Source: Marvinbryantia sp964455335
GTDB lineage: Bacteria; Bacillota; Clostridia; Lachnospirales; Lachnospiraceae
Direction of reading: 5' to 3'
DNA: 7,023 nucleotides
Assembly (NCBI GenBank): GCA_964455335.1
Contig: CAYVVW010000107.1
Span: forward strand, 1 to 7,023
Positions within the stretch are counted from its first letter, which is position 1; each line of letters opens with the position of its first letter. Made by a program: the position numbers and the translations under genes. Under the pieces are notes generated by a model. It had not been told where the DNA came from, did no database searches, and saw only the letters and a list, made by a program, of their open reading frames with translations. Positions 1 to 6,700 of this stretch are shown piece by piece.

Positions 1-24
1 AAAGGGACCAATGATGGCCCCTTT
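1..24 (-). terminator. Probable rho-independent terminator of the kinase-araD unit (edge of window)
   Basis: Read on the minus strand, AAAGGGGCC, a six-base loop and GGTCCCTTT form a nine-pair stem that is fully paired if one G-U wobble is allowed. On the plus strand the same position is an A-C mismatch, so the hairpin is better formed in the minus-strand transcript. It lies about 95 bases downstream of the araD stop. The U-tract should continue beyond position 1 and is cut off: only the terminal TTT of the stem is visible, so the call is probable rather than certain. Confidence 0.6.
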
Positions 25-119
25 TTCGCTCCAGAAGTGGCAAACTCGGGTTATAGCAAACTTCGCCGAAAAAGCAAACCTATTTTTCAAAAATTTTTGG
101 GGAAATGACAAAATAGTTT

Positions 120-809
120 TCATTTTCCTTGCCCATAATAGGCATGTTCCCCATGTTTCCGAAAATAATGCTTGTCCATCAACTCCTGCGGGGCTGGCCG
201 CACGTTCGGGTTGATTTGCTCGCAGAGGGCGGCCATCCTGGCCACTTCCTCTAGCACCACGGCATTGTGAACCGCCTCTTTCCCATCTTTTCCCCATGTG
301 AACGGGCCATGGTTTTTGCACAGCACGGCCGGCGTCGCCTCATAATCCCGCCCAGAAAACGCTGCCGCGATCAGGCGGCCTGTGTTGCGCTCGTAGTCCG
401 CCAGCTCCTCCGCCGAAAGGCAGCGCGCGCAGGGCACTTCCCCATAGAGGTAGTCCGCGTGCGTCGTGCCATAGCACGGAATCGCGCGCCCCGCCTGCGC
501 CCAGCTCGTCGCCCAAGGCGAGTGCGTGTGCACCACGCCGCCAATGTTGGCAAACGCCTTGTACAGTTCCAAATGCGTGGGCGTGTCAGAGGACGGCCGG
601 TAATGCCCCTCCACCTGACGCCCGTCCAAATCCACCAGCACCATGTCGTCCGGCGAGAGCTGCCCATACTCCACGCCGCTTGGCTTGATGGCAAAAATGC
701 CGCTCGCGCGGTCGATCTCGCTGACATTCCCCCAGGTAAACGTCACTAATTGATATTTGGGGAGAAGCAGATTCGCCTCATACACGCGTCGTTTCAAATC
801 CTCCAGCAT
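120..809 (-). CDS. araD: L-ribulose-5-phosphate 4-epimerase
   Basis: This 229-residue class II aldolase/AraD-family enzyme converts L-ribulose 5-phosphate to D-xylulose 5-phosphate in the cytoplasm, the last step of L-arabinose catabolism before the pentose phosphate pathway. Length matches the family (E. coli AraD is 231). Visible family motifs are GNVS at residues 27-30 and KPSG at 42-45 (phosphate/substrate loop), SSDTPTH at 73-79 and the zinc ligands HTH at 94-96. The third zinc ligand is His167 in NHGPF. Asp119 (in THADY) and Tyr225 (in AYYGQ) correspond to the catalytic Asp and C-terminal Tyr of the E. coli enzyme. The ATG start is supported by AGGAGG at 815-820, five bases upstream. 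It follows the kinase gene by 33 bases on the same strand, so the two are almost certainly one operon. The paralogues UlaF and SgbE act on the same substrate in ascorbate or L-xylulose pathways; the neighbouring kinase favours the arabinose role but does not exclude them. Confidence 0.95.
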   Translation of the reverse strand: MLEDLKRRVYEANLLLPKYQLVTFTWGNVSEIDRASGIFAIKPSGVEYGQLSPDDMVLVDLDGRQVEGHYRPSSDTPTHLELYKAFANIGGVVHTHSPWATSWAQAGRAIPCYGTTHADYLYGEVPCARCLSAEELADYERNTGRLIAAAFSGRDYEATPAVLCKNHGPFTWGKDGKEAVHNAVVLEEVARMAALCEQINPNVRPAPQELMDKHYFRKHGEHAYYGQGK

Positions 810-842
810 ATTGGCCTCCTGCGATTTCGCCTTATTTTTTTT

Positions 843-2450
843 TTAAGAGCCGAATGTCTCGACTGCCGCCCTCTCCACGGGGAGTGACGCCACATAGCTG
901 CGCAAGAACGCGTCAAATCCCGCCACGTCCTGTGCGTCCGGCGACAGAGTCTCGCCCTTTTGCCCCGCAAAGATGCGCGCCTGCAAGAAGTCCGCAAGCG
1001 ATTCGCCCTCTTTTTTATTTTTTCGGTAGGACGCAAGCAGGGCGATGCCCCACGCGCCGCCCTCGCCCGCCGTTTCCATGCAAGTGACCGGCACGTTCGC
1101 GGCCGCCGCCATGATGCGCTGGCCCACGCCTTTCGTCTTGAACAGGCCGCCGTGGCCCATCAGATTGTCTAGCACGACATGCTCTTTTTGGAACAGGATG
1201 TCCATGCCGACTTTCAGCGCCGCCACGGAACTGTACAGGTGCGTGCGCATGAAGTTTGCCAGATGGAATCTCGCGTCCGGCAGGCGCAAAAACAGCGGGC
1301 GTCCCTGCGCAAATCCCGTCACAGGCTCGCCGGAATAATAGCAATACGACAGCAGCCCCCCGCAGTCCGGGTCGCCTTCGAGCGCCTTGTTGTAGAGCAC
1401 TTCGTACAATTTTTCGCGATCGGCGTCCATGCCCATGGCTTCCAAAAATTCCTGGAAAATCCCCACCCAGGCATTCAGGTCTGACGTGCAATTATTACAA
1501 TGCACCATGGCCACGAGGCTGCCGTCCGGCGTGGTCACAAGGTCTAATTCGGGGTATGCCTTGGACAGCGGCTTTTCCAACACGGCCATCACAAAAATAG
1601 ACGTCCCCGCAGACACATTGCCGGTGCGCTGCTTCACACTGTTTGTGGCAACCATGCCTGTTCCCGCGTCGCCCTCCGGCGGGCACAGCGGAATACCAGA
1701 TCGCAATCGCCCGCTCACATCGAGCAGCCGCGCGCCCGATTCTGTCAGAACGCCCGCGTCCTCCCCCGCCACCAGGACTTTCGGGAAGATATCGCGCAAT
1801 CTCCAGGAAATGGATCGCTCCGCGACCAGGCGGTCAAACTGCCCCACCATTTTCTGGTCATAATCCTTCGTTTTTTCGTCAATCGGGAACATGCCGGACG
1901 CGTCGCCGATGCCCAGCACCTTTTTCCCTGTCAGCCGGTAATGCACATAGCCCGCCAGCGTGGTCAGATGGGCAATGTCCTTGACGTGATCCTCGCCATT
2001 TAACATCGCCTGGTACAAGTGGGCAATGCTCCAGCGCTGCGGAATATTGTACTGAAACAGCTCCGACAATTCCTCGGAAGCCTGCGCCGTCATGGTATTT
2101 CTCCATGTGCGGAACGGGACCAGCAGATCGTCCTCCCTGCCAAACGCCAGGTAGCCGTGCATCATCGCGGAAAACCCGATAGAACCGATGTTTTCCAGCA
2201 CCACCTCATACTTGTAGACGACATCCGCCGCCAGCTTTAGGTAGGCATCCTGCAGCCCGCCCCAGATGTCCTCCAATGTGTACGTCCACACCCCATCTTC
2301 CAGCCGGTTCTCCCACTCGTGGTCACCCGACGCGATGGGCTCATTTGTGGAATCCACCAGCACCGCCTTGATGCGGGTCGACCCAAACTCAATGCCCAGG
2401 GCGGTCCTTCCCGCCAAAATGTCTTGTTTGATGGTTGCAATCTCTCTCAT
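843..2450 (-). CDS. FGGY-family carbohydrate kinase, probable L-ribulokinase
   Basis: A 535-residue pentulokinase-like ATP-dependent sugar kinase. From Met at 2450 the N-terminal phosphate loop is EFGSTRIK (residues 21-28; Glu replaces the more common Asp), and MMHG at 96-99 resembles the QMHG substrate region of xylulokinases. PEGDAGTG at 258-265 carries the probable catalytic Asp261. SAGTS at 280-284 is the second phosphate loop, and GHGG (432-435) with GEGGAWG (462-468) forms the C-terminal nucleotide-binding region. It is longer than XylB (about 485) and shorter than AraB (about 565), and belongs to a clostridial/Bacteroides-type branch often labelled only FGGY kinase or xylulokinase. The araD gene 33 bases downstream makes L-ribulose the likeliest substrate (inference); D-xylulose or L-xylulose are alternatives. 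The frame stays open to 2534, but the extra 28 residues look non-family. ATG at 2448-2450 is preceded by GAGGGGG (2458-2464) and starts just before the conserved domain. Confidence 0.88.
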   Translation of the reverse strand: MREIATIKQDILAGRTALGIEFGSTRIKAVLVDSTNEPIASGDHEWENRLEDGVWTYTLEDIWGGLQDAYLKLAADVVYKYEVVLENIGSIGFSAMMHGYLAFGREDDLLVPFRTWRNTMTAQASEELSELFQYNIPQRWSIAHLYQAMLNGEDHVKDIAHLTTLAGYVHYRLTGKKVLGIGDASGMFPIDEKTKDYDQKMVGQFDRLVAERSISWRLRDIFPKVLVAGEDAGVLTESGARLLDVSGRLRSGIPLCPPEGDAGTGMVATNSVKQRTGNVSAGTSIFVMAVLEKPLSKAYPELDLVTTPDGSLVAMVHCNNCTSDLNAWVGIFQEFLEAMGMDADREKLYEVLYNKALEGDPDCGGLLSYCYYSGEPVTGFAQGRPLFLRLPDARFHLANFMRTHLYSSVAALKVGMDILFQKEHVVLDNLMGHGGLFKTKGVGQRIMAAAANVPVTCMETAGEGGAWGIALLASYRKNKKEGESLADFLQARIFAGQKGETLSPDAQDVAGFDAFLRSYVASLPVERAAVETFGS

Positions 2451-2551
2451 AACCTTCCCCCTCGTGAAAATAGAATGATGTCGTGGAAAAGGGCTTTCTA
2501 CCCTGGCAATCATGATACACCCATTTCCGATCATTTTCTAGATAAAAATTG

Positions 2552-2577
2552 CGCTTACGCAGAAAATATCGTAAGCG
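2552..2577. promoter_or_regulatory. Perfect 8-bp inverted repeat, candidate operator or leader hairpin
   Basis: CGCTTACG (2552-2559) and CGTAAGCG (2570-2577) are perfect inverted copies separated by a ten-base AT-rich spacer. The centre lies about 115 bases upstream of the kinase start codon. The geometry suits either a dimeric repressor site or an RNA hairpin. I do not recognise it as a known AraR site. Confidence 0.4.
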
Positions 2578-2643
2578 ACACATGTATTTGCCGTTTACGA
2601 TAGTTCCTCCGAAGGATACGCACGAATTTGCTACGGAATTATG

Positions 2644-2657
2644 CTGCTTACGCAGCG
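2644..2657 (-). repeat. Compact hairpin with GNRA-type loop
   Basis: In the minus-strand transcript GCUGC-GUAA-GCAGC forms a five-pair stem closed by a GUAA tetraloop, which fits the stable GNRA class. Its GCTTACGCAG core (2646-2655, plus strand) is an exact ten-base copy of 2553-2562 inside the other inverted repeat. It is not followed by a U-tract, so it is not a terminator. Confidence 0.4.
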
Positions 2658-2670
2658 CAAACTCGGTGCT

Positions 2671-2706
2671 GCAAACGACGATACCGAAAATCTTTTTGTC
2701 GTTTGC
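2671..2706. repeat. Perfect 9-bp inverted repeat
   Basis: GCAAACGAC (2671-2679) and GTCGTTTGC (2698-2706) are perfect inverted copies with an 18-base spacer. No T-run follows on the minus strand, so it does not look like a terminator. Together with the hairpins nearer the kinase it makes this leader unusually structured. Function unknown. Confidence 0.4.
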
Positions 2707-2740
2707 TTAAAAATTTGGATTGGCAAGGAGCGGTTCGCAT

Positions 2741-2785
2741 AAAAAAGCAACGAACTGGAAAACGTGCATTTCTCCGGTTCGTTGC
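2741..2785 (-). terminator. Strong rho-independent terminator after the Rpn remnant
   Basis: On the minus strand GCAACGAAC (2785-2777) pairs perfectly with GTTCGTTGC (2755-2747). The stem extends inward past one C-A mismatch by three further pairs (GGA/TCC), and six T residues (2746-2741) follow directly. The hairpin starts 11 bases after the stop codon at 2797-2799. It separates the upstream genes from the kinase-araD unit. Confidence 0.85.
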
Positions 2786-2796
2786 CTTTGCCCAAA

Positions 2797-3323
2797 CTAT
2801 TTTGCGGGTGCCACTTGCGGTTCTGAGAGCCAGTTCCTCACCACGTCCACGCTCACCTTGACCGCCCTGGCAATATTTTCTACCGTCAGCCCCATTTTCT
2901 GGAGCTCGTGAGCCGTTTCTTCAGCCTTTTTCATCTCTCCTTCCTGCCTACCTTTCAGCATGCCTTTCTGCATGCCCTCTTGCATGCCTTTTTGCATGCC
3001 CTCTTGCATGCCTTTTTGCATGCCTTTTCGCATACCCCTATTGAACACGCCCGTACTTAGGTTGCACACGTCCAGCACCTCCTTGCTGATTTCCTTTGTC
3101 ACGCTGATGTGGAACTCGTCCTGCAGCGTGCCCAGTTTTTTCTCGTAGCCAAGATTCGTTGAGAACAGCTTGCTCAGCAGCCGAACGGCATCATCCGCAA
3201 CGCGTAGTAAATGCCGCGCTTTGGGATGGGGTACCCGGGCGTGTCGTTGTTCTGGATCTCGCAATTTACGAAAATCTGCATCAGCTCGCCGCTCTGCGGC
3301 ACGGTGGTTGCTTCCGAATCCAT
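2797..3323 (-). pseudogene. Rpn-family PD-(D/E)XK nuclease/putative transposase, degraded remnant
   Basis: Intact members of this family, common in Lachnospiraceae, are around 300 residues: a PD-(D/E)XK nuclease core and a helical, repetitive C-terminus. Here two pieces survive in different frames. The first (from ATG 3323, frame stopping at 3174) contains SGELMQIFVNCEIQNND followed by PGYPIPKRGIYY, the family core with its E-x-Q motif. The second, running to the stop at 2797, contains LLSKLFS, LQDEFHISVT, a CNLS segment and the (GMQK/E)n tail. It ends in a helix-turn-helix-like segment (GLTVENIARAVKVSVDVVRNWL). The join lies at about 3185-3200, where the frame changes and roughly 100 residues usually found between these pieces are missing. 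About 150 N-terminal residues, including the first catalytic Asp region, are also absent, so nuclease activity is not expected. GGAGGG before ATG 3323 resembles a ribosome site, but I think the start is secondary to the truncation. The deletion sizes are from memory of homologues. Confidence 0.75.
2941..3036 (-). repeat. 12-bp tandem repeat array encoding (GMQK/E)n
   Basis: Eight consecutive 12-base units in frame encode Gly-Met-Arg-Lys, several Gly-Met-Gln-Lys/Glu units, Gly-Met-Leu-Lys and Gly-Arg-Gln-Glu. The central copies are nearly identical at base level (GGCATGCAAAAA alternating with GGCATGCAAGAG), giving a 24-base higher-order period. Such charged Gly-Met repeats are typical of the variable tail of Rpn-type proteins and are prone to slippage. 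Confidence 0.85.
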
Positions 3324-3490
3324 GACATCCCTCCTCGTGTGTCTCGCATATGGGAATCCCGGTCTCTTAGCGTACAATATCCCTATCCTTTAGCGCAGGA
3401 TCATCTCTGTTTCCTTGCGTGCGATACTCCTCGCTCGTAGGATACCACAAAATTTGAAAAAAGCAAATGGAAAAATTATGCCATTCTGGG

Positions 3491-3717
3491 TTACTTCACT
3501 TTCACCTTGCACGTCACTTTCTTTTGCCCGACTGTCACGGTAATGGTCGCTGTTCCCTTTTTCTTTGCCTTGATTTTCCCACTGCTCGACACCGTGGCAA
3601 CCGCCGTGTTGGAGGATTTGTATTTCGCCTTTTGCACGCAGGTGATCGGGCTGATGGCAGGTTTTAACGTGGCGGTCTTGCCCTTTTTCAGGGTGATGGT
3701 CTTTTTGTCCAGCTTGA
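3491..3717 (-). repeat. Direct repeat copy A (Big_2 C-terminus)
   Basis: This 3' end of the LRR gene aligns without gaps to 6797-7023, with about 20 differences in 227 bases by hand count (about 91% identity). Only 4 of 74 amino acids differ. The copies are in the same orientation, 3306 bases apart. The second copy is truncated by the window edge, so the true repeat may be longer. Confidence 0.9.
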
Positions 3718-6700
3718 CTTTTGTGCAGGCGACTTCCTTTTTCTGCACTGTCACTTTGATTTTCTTGGACAGCCCGCTTTTTAGGGTGACTGTGATGGTA
3801 GCCTTGCCCGCTTTTGATTTTGCGGTGATTTTGCCCTTATTGCTCACGGTCACGACTTTCGTGTTGCTTGATTTCCAAGACTGCACCGTGTCTCCTGTGG
3901 CAAGCCCGCTCACCTTGACTTTGGTGGTGGATTGCTTGGTTTTCAGCTTGATGGATGTCGCGTTGATGTCCATCGCGGCTTTCAGTTTGGGTATGGGCTT
4001 CGTCTCCGTCTGTCCGCACTCCTTGCATTTGCGCGTCTGGACACCTTCCGCAAACACGGTCGGCTTTTTCGTGGTCGAAAACGCGCCGTAGCTGTGGACT
4101 GTGTGCGCCGGCTTCTCCGTCTGGGGCTGCTGCTCTGGCTGTTTTTCTGTCTGTGACTGCGTCTGCGGTCGTGTCTGGGGCTGTTGCTCCGGCTGCTTCT
4201 CTGTTTGCGGTTGCTGATTTCCCGTCTGGCCAGACTGGCTCTCCGTCTGCTGAGGCGGGGTTTCCGTTTGTTCCGACTGTTCCTCAGTCTGCTGGGGCGA
4301 GGTTCCTGGCTGCTGCCCTGGATGCTCCGCACCTTTTTCCAGAGTCAAGTGGACACGGAGTTTTGTATCAGACTCCTCATCAGGACCGAGTGGACGAAGT
4401 TCGGAAATTATCCCGCAATCGTACTCGTAATCAACGGATTCCGGAAGCGCGTCCTTTGGAAAAGAAACCACTCCACTCTCAACATCCAGACCTGTTGAAA
4501 CAAAAGATACTCTCCCTAGGTTTTCCATTCCCACAAGCTGCGCCATGTCAAGCTGCCAGCCATCGCCAGACTCCCGCACCTGGACAGTTCTTTTCTGATC
4601 CCCACACGACAAAAATACGAGATTGCCATTGTGGCTCAGGTCTGGCGCTGCGAACTGATTGGCCGTGCACCGCAGATATTGCAATGCCGTATTCTCACTA
4701 ACATCCAGCTCCGTGAGCTGATTGCCATCGCAAAACAGATATATCAATGCTGTGTTCTTACGGACATCCAACTCTGTGAGCTGGTTGTCTCCGCAACTCA
4801 GATATTGCAATGCTGTGTTCTTGCTAACGTCCAGCTTCGTGAGCTGGTTGCCACCGCAATTCAGCTCCTTCAATGCTATGTTCCTACGAACATCTAACTC
4901 CGTTAAGCCCTGCGGATCGCCGGGATCGCTATCGGTCACGCAGAACAGTTCCTCCAGGAATCCATTCTGGCTCACATCCAACTTCTCCAAGCCAGTTCGT
5001 GAGCAATCCAAATGAATCAGCTTCTGATTCTGCCCCACATCCAGCGCTTTCATCTGAGGGTTGTAATAGCAATCCAGATACTCCAACTTTGTATTTTTGC
5101 TTACATCTAACTCTGTCAACTGAAAGCTATAGGAGCAAATCAAAACCTTTAAATTCGGATTCTGACTCAGATCCAACTTTTCCAAACGATTCCCATCACA
5201 CCACAGGTACTCCAATTCCGGATTGTGGCTTACATCCAATTCCGCAAGGCCGCAATGGGCGCATGACAATGACGTCAAATTCCGAAAAAACGCAATGCCT
5301 TTGAGACCTGTCGTCAACTCAAACGACGAACAATCAATTTCCCCAACCGCGTCCGCTTCCGCCTGTGAGAGCTTGCCATCCTGGTTTATGTCAAAGTCGC
5401 GAACAACATAATTGCGGAACGTCTCATCTGGGAAATCCACATCCAAATCCGCTACAATTCCCTCGTCCGCATGTGCCTCCCCCGTCTCCAGAATCAAGCT
5501 GACTGTGAAGGTCATGCTGGACTGTAGATCAAATTTCGGAATTTCCGCGCAATCGTACCAATAACCGATTACTGACGGAAGTTCGTCTTTGGGAAATGAG
5601 ACAATTCCGTTTTCTCCCATTGGCGGGATTTTGGAAATAAACCGAACGCGATTGAGCTCCTCATTCCCCACAAGCTGCGCCATGTCCAATTGCCATTCCG
5701 TTCCTGTCCACGTTACAGAAACCGCTCTTGTTTGTTTATCAAGAGAAAGCATTGGGTGCGCATTCGGGTGTATGGTTAATTTCGTCAATTGGTTATGAGA
5801 GCAGTCAAGCATCCCCAAATCGGCATTTTGACTCACATTTAATTCCCTCAGTGCATTACCCTGACACTCCAGATTCTCCAGATGCTTGTTTTGGGTCACA
5901 TCCAGCTTTACAAGATTGTTATAGGCGCAGTCTAGGTCTACCAGACTCAAGTTCTGGCTTACGTCCAGATCCACAAGTTCGTTTGAATCACAGTGCAGTT
6001 CTGTCAGATTCAAGTTCTGCTCTAAGTTCAGTTGCACAAGATCGTTATCACGGCAGTACAAGTGTGTCAAAGCCTGAAAAAACTCAATTCCTTTCAGGCT
6101 TGAAATACCATCATAGGAAACATAGATCTCCTCAACCGCATCCGACTCTGCCCGGGACAAATTGCCATCCTCATTCGTGTCAAACTGCTTGACATAGTCA
6201 AGGAAATTCTGATCTGGAAAGCATGTTTCGTCAAATACCGCAACGATGTCGTCCGCTCCCGCATCGATGGTATGCGAGGCGGATTCTAGCAAAACATCCG
6301 CATCGCTTAGCACCGCATCTCCATTCTCAGGAATTTCCGCGTCCAGGATCAGTTCCTCCTCGGTCTGCTCCGAAGCGAATGGATCCGTTGTTTGCGCAAT
6401 CTCTGGATCTTCTGAGGGTTGCGTTGCGGGTTCTGTCCATTCGTCCGTGATTGACGCTGGGAGTGGCTCTGTGCATGTCTCTGTGATCGGCTCTGTGTTT
6501 TCTGATAGAGTATTTTCCGTCAGGGAATCCGCCGATGAGAATACCTCTGCGGGCATCTCCGTTTCCATTATCAGATTTTCCGTTTCAAGTGCCAGTGCCG
6601 GCACGCCATTTCCAAATATGGAAATGGCTGTCAGCATCGTGGACATTGCGAGTGCTGCCCTTCTTTTCGTGCTGTTCTTCGTGTTGTTTTTCTTGCTGTT

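Larger units (their letters stand above)
2451..2740 (-). promoter_or_regulatory. Leader/regulatory region of the kinase-araD operon
   Basis: This 290-base stretch without a credible gene lies between the terminator of the Rpn remnant and the kinase start, so the operon promoter must be here if the unit is autonomous. I could not find a convincing sigma-A promoter with a near-consensus -35/-10 pair in the minus-strand direction. The region is rich in short inverted repeats (2552-2577, 2644-2657, 2671-2706, and a weaker TCCT/AGGA hairpin around 2605-2616). The motif GCTTACG or its complement recurs at 2553, 2570 and 2646, with a CGTTTACG variant at 2592. Either operator DNA or a structured 5' leader RNA would fit. 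Confidence 0.5.

Noticed and set aside
371..749. Open frames on both strands across araD rich in Arg/Ala
   Set aside because: GC-rich shadow frames with biased composition; araD with all its active-site residues explains this DNA.
2451..2534. 28-residue N-terminal extension of the kinase from ATG 2534
   Set aside because: The extra residues do not resemble FGGY kinases and no ribosome site supports that start. ATG 2450 has a purine-rich SD and begins at the conserved domain.
2389..2583. 64-residue minus-strand frame starting at 2583, possible leader peptide gene before the kinase
   Set aside because: It runs into the kinase coding sequence in another frame, has no family resemblance, and the nearest GGAGG is too far from its ATG.
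2941..3036. Regularly spaced GCATGC repeats resembling a small repeat array or CRISPR
   Set aside because: Units are contiguous 12-mers without unique spacers and remain in frame with the Rpn tail, so they are coding tandem repeats.
3440..3490. Terminator after the LRR gene (ATTTG/CAAAT hairpin followed by TTTT)
   Set aside because: The stem is only five weak A-T-rich pairs with a T-filled loop. I would not call it a terminator; readthrough into the Rpn remnant up to 2741 is possible.
3507..4091. Long plus-strand open frame of 194 residues
   Set aside because: It is the antisense of the Lys/Thr/Val-rich Big_2 region of the LRR gene. The hydrophobic look is a consequence of complementing that codon use.
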